DNA of 63,377 nt from Candidatus Stackebrandtia excrementipullorum (GTDB lineage Bacteria; Actinomycetota; Actinomycetes; Mycobacteriales; Micromonosporaceae). The DNA is taken from positions 1 through 63,377 of the forward strand of contig DXGR01000134.1 of assembly GCA_019113825.1 (NCBI GenBank). The letters run 5' to 3'. The notes below the pieces were generated by a model. That model saw only the letters and a program-made list of their open reading frames with translations. It ran no database searches and was not told the DNA's origin. The translations under genes were made by a program, and so were the position numbers. This document shows, one piece after another, positions 35,966-44,277 of the stretch; position 1 is the stretch's first letter; each line of letters begins with the position of its first letter.

Positions 35966-36115
35966 GCGCTGGTGTCGTTTTGGCCCCTTAGCTGGTTCTG
36001 GAGGTATTTTCGCCGTTCATCCGTTTATCCCGGTTTGCGCGCGCACGATTCGTGTACCGGAAAAAGCATGTGATCCCTCGACGATTTCGTAGGGGTCCTG
36101 ACGGAAGTAGAGAGA

Positions 36116-37231
36116 GTGTCAAACAACCATGATGCCGACGCCGGTGAGAACCGCGCGGCGATCACGGTGGAGTCCGCTTACAAGATATTCGGACGCCGCG
36201 CATTGAAGGCGGTCGACCGGCTTTCCGAAGGCCAGCACCGTGACACAATCAAGGACCTGGACGTCACTGCGGCGGTTATCGACGCCGAGTTTGAAGTACG
36301 TCCAGGAGAAATCTTCGTGGTTATGGGCCTGTCCGGCTCTGGTAAATCCACATTGATCCGCATGTTGAACGGGCTGTTGGAGCCCACCGCGGGCTCGATA
36401 TCCGTTGACGGTGTGACCTTGAACGGTTTGCCCGCCCAGGAGCTGCGCCAGGTACGTCGCGACAAAATCAGCATGGTTTTCCAGCATTTCGCGCTGTTGC
36501 CCCACCGCACCGTTTACGACAATGTCGCCTTCGGCCTCGAAGTCGCCGGCCGTCCGGCTGCACACCGCGCGGAGATGACCGCCGAAGCGATCTCCATGGT
36601 GGGATTGTCCGGCTGGGAGGACAAGCTGCCTTCGCAGTTGTCCGGTGGTATGCGCCAGCGTGTCGGGTTGGCGCGAGCATTGGCCGCCGGGACCGACATC
36701 ATGTTGATGGACGAGGCCTTCTCGGCCTTGGACCCGTTGATCCGACGCGAGATCCAAGATCAGCTGCTGGAGTTGCAGAAGCGCCTGCAGAAGACCATCG
36801 TGTTCATTACGCACGATTTGAACGAGGCCATGCGTCTGGGCGACCGCATCGCGGTGATGCGCGACGGTCGCATCGTGCAGATCGGCACCGCCGAGGACAT
36901 CCTCACGCGCCCGGCCAACGAATACGTGGCCGAGTTCATCGCCGACGTCGACCGTACTCGGGTGTTGACCGCAGCCTCGGTCATGGACCCGCCCCCTGCG
37001 GGAGCGACGGATGGAACAGGCGTCGTGGTCAACGAAAACACCCCGGTGGCCGACCTGTTCGGACCGGTTGCCGAATCGAACCTGCCGCTGCAGGTCACCA
37101 ATTCCGACGGTCGCCTGGTAGGGGTGATCCCCCGGTTGACGCTGCTGAACGCATTGAGCCACACCAACGGCTCGGATTCCGACAACGGTGGTTCCGGCGT
37201 CGATCAGGATGACGAGGTGAAGAACGCATGA
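36116..37231 (+). CDS. proV: Glycine betaine/proline ABC transporter ATP-binding protein
   Basis: A 371-residue ATPase of the ProV/OpuAA family. The P-loop GLSGSGKS spans 71-78, the Q loop is FQHFALLPH, the signature LSGGMRQRVG and Walker B LMDEAFSALD follow, and the switch His is in THD. A C-terminal CBS-like region of about 100 residues is shortened compared with OpuAA and may sense ionic strength. The GTG at 36116 is preceded by GGAAGTAGAGAGA. Its stop overlaps proW by four bases (ATGA). The system imports compatible solutes under osmotic stress. Confidence 0.93.
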   Translation: MSNNHDADAGENRAAITVESAYKIFGRRALKAVDRLSEGQHRDTIKDLDVTAAVIDAEFEVRPGEIFVVMGLSGSGKSTLIRMLNGLLEPTAGSISVDGVTLNGLPAQELRQVRRDKISMVFQHFALLPHRTVYDNVAFGLEVAGRPAAHRAEMTAEAISMVGLSGWEDKLPSQLSGGMRQRVGLARALAAGTDIMLMDEAFSALDPLIRREIQDQLLELQKRLQKTIVFITHDLNEAMRLGDRIAVMRDGRIVQIGTAEDILTRPANEYVAEFIADVDRTRVLTAASVMDPPPAGATDGTGVVVNENTPVADLFGPVAESNLPLQVTNSDGRLVGVIPRLTLLNALSHTNGSDSDNGGSGVDQDDEVKNA

Positions 37232-38142
37232 GTCTGGCTGAAGGACCGTTCTCGGAATGGATCGACGAGGTCCTGTGGGACAAAATCCCGGCGATGCCTC
37301 TCGGCGGCTGGTTCGCGGACATGGTCAATTGGGCCAAAGTCGAGCTTCGCGGCATGTTCCGGGCGATGTCGGACGGTATCGAGTCACTCGTCGATTCGTT
37401 GACCTATGTTCTGACGGTTACGCCGTCGGTGTTCATGGTACTGATCTTCGCGGCCCTGGCTTTGTGGTTGAAAGGCTGGAAGTTCGGCCTGTCCACCGTG
37501 ATCTGCCTGGGCATCGTCGCCTGGACGCCCTTCTGGGAGCAGACGATGATGACCTTGTCGCTGGTCATTGTGGCGAGCGCCCTGGCCTTGCTGTTGGCGA
37601 TTCCGATCGGTGTTCTCGCCTCGGAGAATCGCTGGGTGTCGCGGATGGCACGACCGGTGCTGGACCTGATGCAGACGATGCCCGCGTTCGTGTACCTGAT
37701 TCCCGCCGTGTCGTTTTTCGGCGTCGGCCTGGTGCCCGGCGTTCTGGCGACCGTCGTGTTCTGTATGCCGCCCGGTGTGCGGTTGACCGAGCTCGGACTG
37801 CGGCAGGTGGATACCGAGGTCGTAGAGGCCGGTGAGTCGTTCGGTGCTTCACCGGCGGTCATCCTCGGCCGTATCAAGTTGCCGTTGGCGTTGCCCACGA
37901 TCATGGCCGGTGTCAACCAGGTGATCATGCTGGCGCTGTCGATGGTGGTCATCGCCGGCATGGTCGGCGGCGACGGTCTGGGCAAGGTCATCATGAGCGC
38001 GCTCAACAACGTCGACCTCGCCCGTGGCTTCAACGCCGGTTTGGCCGTTGTGTTCATCGCCATCTACCTCGACCGCATTTCGCATGCGATCGGGTCACGC
38101 ACCAAGGTCGCACGGGCTCAAGAGGCCATGGCCAAGAGCTAG
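37228..38142 (+). CDS. proW: Glycine betaine/proline ABC transporter permease
   Basis: A 304-residue inner-membrane permease with about six helices after an N-terminal extension of roughly 55 residues. The helices around 65-285 contain the ABC permease EAA loop (GESFGASPAVILGRIKLPLALPT in two pieces), which contacts ProV. The start is coupled to proV. Together with the lipoprotein ProX it forms a complete OpuA/ProU-type importer with separate binding protein. Confidence 0.93.
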   Translation: MSLAEGPFSEWIDEVLWDKIPAMPLGGWFADMVNWAKVELRGMFRAMSDGIESLVDSLTYVLTVTPSVFMVLIFAALALWLKGWKFGLSTVICLGIVAWTPFWEQTMMTLSLVIVASALALLLAIPIGVLASENRWVSRMARPVLDLMQTMPAFVYLIPAVSFFGVGLVPGVLATVVFCMPPGVRLTELGLRQVDTEVVEAGESFGASPAVILGRIKLPLALPTIMAGVNQVIMLALSMVVIAGMVGGDGLGKVIMSALNNVDLARGFNAGLAVVFIAIYLDRISHAIGSRTKVARAQEAMAKS

Positions 38143-38209
38143 GACCGTGGTCCGGCGGATTTGCCGAAAACTTTCACTGACACAACAGATCGGAAGGAAA
38201 ATTAGGAAC

Positions 38210-39079
38210 ATGTCGAAAATTCTTCGCAAGTCGGCTGCAGCGCTGGCGGCGCTGGCATTGGCCGGCACGATGGCCGCCTGCGGCAGCGACGACGACGATC
38301 AGACGCTGACGATCGGTTACATCAACTGGGATGAAGCCGTCGCGGCAACCAACATGTGGAAGCTGATCCTCGAAGACGAGGGCTACGAGGTCGAACTCGA
38401 GGAGTTGGAACCGGGCCTGATTTTTGAGGGCATGGCCAACGGCGACATCGACTTCTTCCTGGACGGCTGGTTGCCCACCACCCACGCCAGCTACATGGAG
38501 ACCTACGGCGACCAGCTCGAGACCGTCGGTGTCTGGTACGACAACGCGTCGCTGAGCATCGCCGTGCCCACCTACGTCGACGAAGTCAACTCGCTGGAAG
38601 ACCTCGCCGACAACGCCGACCTGTTCGACGGCAAGATCATCGGGATCGAAGAGGGCGCCGGCCTGACCAAGGCCACCCAGGAAGAGGTAATCCCCGGTTA
38701 CGGACTGGACGGCGTGATGGACCTGGTCACCTCCGGTACGCCGGCGATGCTCAGCGAACTGGACACCGCCATCGCCAACAACGAGCCGATCGTGGTCACG
38801 TTGTGGCACCCGCACTGGGCTTACGCGACCTACGACCTCAAGGACCTGGAGGACCCGGAGGGTGCTCTGGGCGGTGCCGAGGAAATCACGACGTTCGCTC
38901 GCAGCGGCTTCGGCGCGGACTTCCCGGAGGTCAACGACATGCTGGCGAAGTTTGTGATGACCGACGACCAGCTTGCGGAACTGGAGGACTACGTGTTCAA
39001 CCAGTACCCGGGCGAACCCGAAGAGGGCGCCAAGGCGTGGTTGGACGCCAACCCCGACTTCGTCGACACCGTTAAGTAG
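38210..39079 (+). CDS. proX: Glycine betaine-binding lipoprotein
   Basis: A 289-residue substrate-binding lipoprotein; the lipobox TMAAC puts the lipidated cysteine at residue 24. The mature protein has the OpuAC fold, with aromatic residues for cation-pi contact to the trimethylammonium group in NWDEAVA, DGWLPTTH and LWHPHWAY. It is very acidic, with few lysines, which may reflect life at raised salinity. ATG 38210 has AGGA three bases upstream. A 67-base gap separates it from proW and a strong terminator follows. Confidence 0.93.
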   Translation: MSKILRKSAAALAALALAGTMAACGSDDDDQTLTIGYINWDEAVAATNMWKLILEDEGYEVELEELEPGLIFEGMANGDIDFFLDGWLPTTHASYMETYGDQLETVGVWYDNASLSIAVPTYVDEVNSLEDLADNADLFDGKIIGIEEGAGLTKATQEEVIPGYGLDGVMDLVTSGTPAMLSELDTAIANNEPIVVTLWHPHWAYATYDLKDLEDPEGALGGAEEITTFARSGFGADFPEVNDMLAKFVMTDDQLAELEDYVFNQYPGEPEEGAKAWLDANPDFVDTVK

Positions 39080-39092
39080 CCTTAACCGGCGA

Positions 39093-39130
39093 AAAACACC
39101 GGCACCGCTTCCTGGCGGTGCCGGTGTTTT
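39093..39130. terminator. Bidirectional terminator between proX and rluB
   Basis: A perfect 16-bp stem (39093-39108 and 39115-39130) with a six-base loop lies between the convergent proX and rluB genes. The plus-strand arm ends in GUUUU and the minus-strand arm also ends in GUUUU, so it suits both directions. Confidence 0.92.
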
Positions 39131-39134
39131 GTGT

Positions 39135-39887
39135 TTAGAGATCGACGTCGCGGTAGAGCGAGGCGAGCTCGTCGGGGCGAAGTCGACGCAGGGTGCCGGG
39201 TTTTAGATTGCTCAGGCGCACCGCGCCTATGGCCGTTCGTACGAGACGGTTCACCGGCAACCCGACTTCGGCAAGCAACCGGCGCACGATGTGTTTGCGT
39301 CCCTCGTGCACCGACAGTTCCACCAGGGTCTGGTCGCCGGATTCGTCGATGACCCGAAAGTCTTTCACCGTGACGGGTCCGTCTTCGAGCGTGATGGTCT
39401 GCGCCATGCGCCGTGCGATGGCGGGGCCGGCGTAGCCGGTCACCTGGCATCGGTAGGTCTTGGTGATTTCGTGTGAGGGGTGTGACAGCCGTTGCGCGAG
39501 TTCACCGTCGTTGGTGAGCAACAGGAGCCCTTCGGAGTCCACGTCGAGACGACCAACGTGAAACACCCGTTCGTTGATACCGGTGGTGAACTCGGTGAGG
39601 TTGCGACGCCCCTGTTCATCCTCCATGGTAGACACAACACCGCGGGGCTTGTTCAACGCGTAGTGGACGAGCCGGACGTCGGTGATGACCCGATCCCCGT
39701 CAACGTGAATAACCGCTCTTTCCGGGTCGACGCGTCGTCCCAGAATCGCCTTCTTCCCGTCGACGGTCACACGACCGGCGGCTATGAGGTCCTCGCAGAC
39801 ACGGCGCGACCCGACACCGGCTTGGGCCAGCACCTTCTGCAGGCGTATTCCGTCGGCGGGGCGTGGGTCAGGTTTCACTTGATTCAC
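39135..39887 (-). CDS. rluB: 23S rRNA pseudouridine synthase, RluB/RsuA family
   Basis: A 250-residue enzyme with an N-terminal S4 RNA-binding domain (about 15-62; RLQKVLAQAGVGSRR) and the pseudouridine synthase core, whose catalytic Asp is in GRLDVDSEGLLLL. The motif HEGRKHIVRRLL is typical of the RsuA/RluB group, which modifies positions near the peptidyl transferase centre. GTG 39887 overlaps the end of scpB by 20 bases; a GTG nine bases further is an alternative. It is the last gene of the parA-scpA-scpB run and ends at a strong terminator. Confidence 0.93.
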   Translation of the reverse strand: MNQVKPDPRPADGIRLQKVLAQAGVGSRRVCEDLIAAGRVTVDGKKAILGRRVDPERAVIHVDGDRVITDVRLVHYALNKPRGVVSTMEDEQGRRNLTEFTTGINERVFHVGRLDVDSEGLLLLTNDGELAQRLSHPSHEITKTYRCQVTGYAGPAIARRMAQTITLEDGPVTVKDFRVIDESGDQTLVELSVHEGRKHIVRRLLAEVGLPVNRLVRTAIGAVRLSNLKPGTLRRLRPDELASLYRDVDL

Positions 39888-40626
39888 CGATTTCTGTGAT
39901 GTCGTCGGGGAGAAACGGCGCCAGTGGAGGTAGCTCGGCGACCGAGTTCAACCCGAGTTTTTCGAGGAACATGGAGGTGGTTCGGTACAGATGTGCGCCG
40001 GAGTCGGGCTCGCTACCGCACTCTTCGATGAGACCGCGTGTGGTGAGCGTGCGGATCACCCCGTCACAGTTGACGCCGCGAACGGCCGATATGCGACCGC
40101 GTGTCACCGGTTGTCGGTAGGCGACGACGGCGAGGGTTTCCAACGCGGCCTTGGTGAGCCGTACCTGCTGACCCTCCAAGACGAATCGTTCGACGTAGGG
40201 CGCGAAAGACTCTCGCGTGTAGAAACGCCAACCACCGGCCTGCCTACGCAGGTCGAAACCGCGACCGTCTCCGGTGTACTCGGCGGCCAATCGACGCAAC
40301 GTGTCGAGGACCTCCGTCTCAGGGCGGCCCAAGGTCTGAGCAAGAACGTCTTCTCCGACCGGTTCTTCGCACACCAACAAGATCGCCTCGATGGTGCCGG
40401 CAAGGTCGTCGGCAAAGGGCAACGGCTCGACCTGCCGCGACGGGGGGCTTTTGGGTGGCGTTTCCACCGGCCGAGGTGACGCGTTCACGGTCGGCGGTGT
40501 ACCGGGTTCGACCGGCTCGTCGGGTGGCGTGTCGGAACGTTGCCCACGCTGCCACGGGGGTTTCCAGTCGGCGATCTCGGCGGCGAGGTCGCCACCACCG
40601 TCGGCCGTCTCCTCGGTTCGACTCAT
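39868..40626 (-). CDS. scpB: Segregation and condensation protein B
   Basis: A 252-residue subunit of the SMC-ScpAB condensin. The two winged-helix domains (about 75-230) are complete, with AILLVCEEPV, LTKAALETLAVVAYRQPVTR and IRGVN-like VRGVNCDGVI motifs typical of ScpB. The first 70 residues are a Pro/Glu-rich actinobacterial extension. ATG 40626 has GGAGGGG four bases upstream and overlaps the scpA stop by four bases (ATGA), so ScpA and ScpB are made together, as expected for complex partners. Confidence 0.95.
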   Translation of the reverse strand: MSRTEETADGGGDLAAEIADWKPPWQRGQRSDTPPDEPVEPGTPPTVNASPRPVETPPKSPPSRQVEPLPFADDLAGTIEAILLVCEEPVGEDVLAQTLGRPETEVLDTLRRLAAEYTGDGRGFDLRRQAGGWRFYTRESFAPYVERFVLEGQQVRLTKAALETLAVVAYRQPVTRGRISAVRGVNCDGVIRTLTTRGLIEECGSEPDSGAHLYRTTSMFLEKLGLNSVAELPPLAPFLPDDITEIGESSET

Positions 40627-41498
40627 GTCCCCTCCTGATCGGCTTCGTCGGCAACGGCTTCGGGTTCGCTCTCGGCCGGCGCACCGGCGTACTCGTCCAC
40701 CTCGATGTCGGAGACCCGCTCGCCGGCAACCCACCGAACGGTCAACTCGCCCAAAGCCTGTACCTGATCAAAGCCGATGAGCCCCTCTCGGTACAGCTCC
40801 AACAGCGCGAGGAACCGAGCAACCGTTTCCAACGTCGATTCGCAGTCGGCGGTCAACGACCGAAACGTTGCCGTCTTCATCCGCCGAAGCCGCCGCTGAA
40901 GAATGATCGCATGTTCACGGACGCTGACTCGCACCATGTGTACGTGTTCGGTGGCGACCGTGGGCGGCGGTTTCGGTCTGAGCGCCTCGGCGGCCAACGC
41001 GGCCAACTGCTGCGGCCCGATCGAAAGGACGAGCTCCGGTAGCGCCTCGGCGTAACGCGGCTCCAATCCGGCGGTGCGCGGGAAACGTAGCGAAGCCTCC
41101 TCGCCGAGCCTCTCGATCCGGATGGCCGCCTCCTTGAACGCCTTGTACTGAAGCAACCGGGCGAACAGCAGATCTCGTGCTTCCAGAAGCGCCAGGTCCT
41201 CCTCGTCTTCGACAACGGCGGTCGGTAGAAGCCGCGCCGCCTTCAGATCAAGGAGGGTTGCGGCGATCAGCAGAAACTCACTGGATTCGTCGAGGTCCCA
41301 ATCGTTTCCGAGGCCCTTGGTGTAGGCGATGAACTCGTCGGTGACCTTGTGTAGCGCCACTTCGGTGACGTCGAGTTTGTGTTTGCCGATCAGCTGCAGA
41401 AGTAGGTCGAACGGCCCGGTGAAGTTGTCCAACCGGACTTGAAAGCCGGTGGTACCCGGTTCTTCGACCGCAGTGTTGGAGTCGTCGGGCAAGTTCAC
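40623..41498 (-). CDS. scpA: Segregation and condensation protein A (kleisin)
   Basis: A 291-residue kleisin that bridges the two heads of SMC and binds ScpB. The N-terminal SMC-neck helices contain the family pattern FTGPFDLLLQLI, KLDVTEVAL and FLLIAATLLDLKAARLLP; the C-terminal winged helix lies at about 190-270. It is slightly longer than the Bacillus protein because of an acidic tail. The start is GTG 41498. It follows the M50-like membrane gene by 78 bases and is coupled to scpB. Confidence 0.95.
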   Translation of the reverse strand: MNLPDDSNTAVEEPGTTGFQVRLDNFTGPFDLLLQLIGKHKLDVTEVALHKVTDEFIAYTKGLGNDWDLDESSEFLLIAATLLDLKAARLLPTAVVEDEEDLALLEARDLLFARLLQYKAFKEAAIRIERLGEEASLRFPRTAGLEPRYAEALPELVLSIGPQQLAALAAEALRPKPPPTVATEHVHMVRVSVREHAIILQRRLRRMKTATFRSLTADCESTLETVARFLALLELYREGLIGFDQVQALGELTVRWVAGERVSDIEVDEYAGAPAESEPEAVADEADQEGT

Positions 41499-41576
41499 CG
41501 GCCCAGCCTACGCGGTGTTTTTCGAGGCCCGGGAGGGTGTACCGCCTCCGCCACTAACGAGACCGGCCACATTGGT

Positions 41577-42212
41577 TCACCAACGCAACAGCGGCACGGC
41601 GATCGTGTCGAGGAGCCGATGCGCCACGGGAAGGTCCCCGACCGGCACGATGAGGAGAACGAGCAGCAGGACGCTTCCGATCGCCTGGCCCTCAAGAAGG
41701 TCGACCAGACGCGACGGCGCGTGCCCCCACAGGCGCCAACCGTCGGCCGGAGGCAACGGCAGCAGGCTCACCAGCCCGAACGCCATCATGGCGACGGCGG
41801 CGGTGAAGACGGTCTGCGCCACGGGCCCGGTAGCGCCTTCGGGCACTCCGTGGAGGACGTCGGAGGGGAGATAGAGCCCGCTAAACCGTTCGTCGGGCCA
41901 TACATACCGAAAGAGCTCCAACAGGACGCGCCCGGTGAGCAGGACGGCGATCGGCCCGGCCAACACACATAGCCGAGCACGACCGACGGAAACGTCGGGT
42001 GCGGGTTTGCGGTCGACACCGAATCCGGTGCCCGATACACATGCGGCCACCACACCGAGCGGGTGAAGCCACATGTTCCTCCGGCTATCGGCCGGTGACG
42101 CCACCGCCTGTTGCAGCATCGCAGACTGTACGAGGTGTCGTACGGTCGCGGCGGCGGCCAACCCCACGACCAGTCCCACGAGAGCGAACGGCTGTGTGAG
42201 CGCGAAGACCAC
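41577..42212 (-). CDS. Degenerate site-2-protease-like (M50) membrane protein
   Basis: A 211-residue protein with five to six predicted helices. The motif LLPLPPADGWRLW matches the second active-site motif of site-2 proteases (a Pro-rich loop followed by DG), but the expected HExxH zinc motif is absent: the first helix region has VRHLVQSA instead. It is therefore probably an inactive member, perhaps an adaptor. GTG 42212 lies six bases after the parA stop. Its place between parA and scpA suggests co-expression with the segregation genes, although the spacing gives no clear ribosome-binding site. Confidence 0.65.
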   Translation of the reverse strand: MVFALTQPFALVGLVVGLAAAATVRHLVQSAMLQQAVASPADSRRNMWLHPLGVVAACVSGTGFGVDRKPAPDVSVGRARLCVLAGPIAVLLTGRVLLELFRYVWPDERFSGLYLPSDVLHGVPEGATGPVAQTVFTAAVAMMAFGLVSLLPLPPADGWRLWGHAPSRLVDLLEGQAIGSVLLLVLLIVPVGDLPVAHRLLDTIAVPLLRW

Positions 42213-42217
42213 GAAGG

Positions 42218-43144
42218 TTAACGGCGGTCGTCCTGCGCGGCGATGACTTCGCGGGCGAGTTGCCGGTATGCGCGAGCTCCGGAGGATGCCGGAGCCCACG
42301 TTGTGATCGGCTCTCCGGCGACCGTCGTTTCGGGAAATCTCACGGTTCGAGTGATGACGGTTTGGTAGACGCGGTCTCCGAAGGCTTCCACGACCCGTTG
42401 CAGTACCTGCCGCGAGTGGGTGGTTCGGGAGTCGTACATGGTGGCCAGGATGCCGTCGAGTTCAAGGTCGAAGTTCAGTCGTTCCCGGACTTTGTCGACG
42501 GTGTCGAGAAGAAGTGCGACACCGCGGAGGCTGAAGAATTCACATTCCAGGGGAACGAGGACTCCGTGCGCGGCCGTCAACGCGTTGACGGTCAACAGGC
42601 CCAGGGACGGCTGGCAGTCGATGATGATGAAGTCGTATTCGCTCATCACCGGTCGAAGCAACCGTGCAAGGGTCTGCTCCCGGGCGACCTCGTTGACCAA
42701 TTGGATTTCGGCCGCCGACAGATCGATGTTGGCGGGCAGAACGTGAAGACCGGCGACGTTCGTCTTAACGATGACATCCTCAATGGATACATCGTCTTGC
42801 ATCAACAGATTGTAGACGGTCAATTCCAACGTATGAGGGTTCACTCCGAAGCCCACGGACAATGCGCCCTGTGGATCGAAGTCGACCAGCAACACCTTAC
42901 GACCGTACTCGGCCAATGCGGCACCGAGATTGATGGTGGTCGTTGTCTTACCGACGCCACCCTTCTGATTGGCCATGGCCACCACCCGCGCCGGCCCGTG
43001 CCTTTCGAGCGGTTGCGGCTGCGGAATCTCACCCCGACCGGTGTAGGACTCCGGGTCGGCCGCCCCCGGGTCACCGTCGAGTTCGGACGCCGGTGGGGCG
43101 GCGCCGCGCAGTGCGGCCCACTTGTCGTTGTCTGAGCTGTTCAC
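42218..43144 (-). CDS. parA: ParA-family ATPase
   Basis: A 308-residue deviant-Walker ATPase. The Walker A motif KGGVGKTT, switch I DFDPQG and the Walker B strand FIIIDCQPSLG are intact. The first 50 residues are a disordered Pro-rich extension. This is the orphan ParA that sits with xerD and scpAB in actinobacteria, not the parAB pair near the origin; no ParB gene is next to it. It could position the condensin or another cargo. GTG 43144 has GGAGG upstream. The 222-base gap before it, downstream of xerD, may contain its promoter. Confidence 0.9.
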   Translation of the reverse strand: MNSSDNDKWAALRGAAPPASELDGDPGAADPESYTGRGEIPQPQPLERHGPARVVAMANQKGGVGKTTTTINLGAALAEYGRKVLLVDFDPQGALSVGFGVNPHTLELTVYNLLMQDDVSIEDVIVKTNVAGLHVLPANIDLSAAEIQLVNEVAREQTLARLLRPVMSEYDFIIIDCQPSLGLLTVNALTAAHGVLVPLECEFFSLRGVALLLDTVDKVRERLNFDLELDGILATMYDSRTTHSRQVLQRVVEAFGDRVYQTVITRTVRFPETTVAGEPITTWAPASSGARAYRQLAREVIAAQDDRR

Positions 43145-43366
43145 TTAACGCCCTCCTGCGACGAGTCCGGCGCCACTTGGCCTGCAATGGCCGCCCACCG
43201 TGTCCTCCGGCCCGCTGTCGTGGCCATGCTTATTCCCGGGTTGACGATGCCTGCTTGTACATGCGACTTTACGCCACTTTAGCGCCACTCGCACCACGGC
43301 CGCCCTGCTTCGCCGCCCGGGGGTGAGCGCCATCGCATCGTCGTCAACGGGCCAGATCATGGTATG

Positions 43367-44257
43367 TCACCGGGCCCGAGGGTGCGACGTCGCGTACACC
43401 TCTCGAAGTTTATCGACCGTCACAAGTGTGTAGATCTGCGTGGTACTTACGGCGACGTGCCCCAGAAGCTCTTGCACGACGCGGATATCGGCTCCGCCGT
43501 CGAGAAGGTGTGTCGCAAAAGAGTGCCGCAACGTGTGCGGACCTATCCCGGGCGGCAGACCCGCTACCTCGGCGCAACCGGACAGGATCAGGTGCGCGCC
43601 TTGACGTGTCAACCGCCCGCCCCGTTGGTTGACGAACAGCTGCGGCCCGGTCGGCTTCAAAGACGACCGCACGGCCGCATAGCGTTGAAGGGCTCGAAGT
43701 GCATAGCCGCCCAACGGGAGCACACGGGAGCGCCCGCCTTTGCCGGTAACAAAGACACTGGACTGGTCGACGTCGACGTCGTCGACGTCCAAACCGACCG
43801 CTTCGGACACCCGGGCTCCGGTGCCGTACAAGAACTCCAGCAACGCCACATCTCGCGTCCCGCGGGGAGGCCCGGTCACGGCGGCGGCTTCCAGAAGCCG
43901 ATTCACCGTCTCAAGGTCGACGGCTTTGGGTAGACGCAGTTTGGGGCGTACGACCGTCGCGTCGACCGTAGGGTCGTGGGCGGTGTGTCCTTCGGCGACG
44001 GCGAAGCGGTGAAGACCACGTACGGCGCTGGCGGCTCGAGCCACCGAGCGCGGAGCCAACGGTCGATGGTTCTCGTCCCCCGTGGTCAGTGCGGCGAGAT
44101 ACTCCCCCAAGTGCGCCGGTGTGATGGCCTCCCACTCACCGAGGCCGTGTTCACCCAGCCAGTCGCGGTATCGACGCAGATCGCGTCTATAGGCGGCAAG
44201 GGTGTTGGCCGCCCGGCCACGCTCGACCGTCAGGTGGTCCAGAAAGGTCTGGACCAC
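43367..44257 (-). CDS. xerD: Site-specific tyrosine recombinase XerD
   Basis: A 296-residue tyrosine recombinase that resolves chromosome dimers at dif. The N-terminal SAM-like domain (about 1-90) precedes the catalytic domain with R in TGARVSE, K in GKGGRSR, HTLRHSFATHLL (H and R) and GHVAVSTTQIYT, whose Tyr is the nucleophile. Length and motifs fit XerD rather than XerC or a phage integrase, and the neighbourhood (ald upstream, parA/scpAB downstream) is the conserved actinobacterial xerD locus. GTG 44257 lies 20 bases after the ald stop. Confidence 0.94.
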   Translation of the reverse strand: MVQTFLDHLTVERGRAANTLAAYRRDLRRYRDWLGEHGLGEWEAITPAHLGEYLAALTTGDENHRPLAPRSVARAASAVRGLHRFAVAEGHTAHDPTVDATVVRPKLRLPKAVDLETVNRLLEAAAVTGPPRGTRDVALLEFLYGTGARVSEAVGLDVDDVDVDQSSVFVTGKGGRSRVLPLGGYALRALQRYAAVRSSLKPTGPQLFVNQRGGRLTRQGAHLILSGCAEVAGLPPGIGPHTLRHSFATHLLDGGADIRVVQELLGHVAVSTTQIYTLVTVDKLREVYATSHPRAR

Positions 44258-44277
44258 CGAGACGATCGCACGGCCAC

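Larger units (their letters stand above)
35446..36115. other. 670-base gene-free region upstream of the proVWX operon
   Basis: No reading frame here has homology or a proper ribosome-binding site. The region must hold the divergent promoters of the SDR gene and proVWX. It contains an inverted repeat (35572-35590), an AT-rich segment around 35545-35560, a strongly structured element (35895-35965) and a hairpin at 36072-36097 just before the proV ribosome-binding site. Its length suggests a long regulated 5' leader. Confidence 0.6.
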
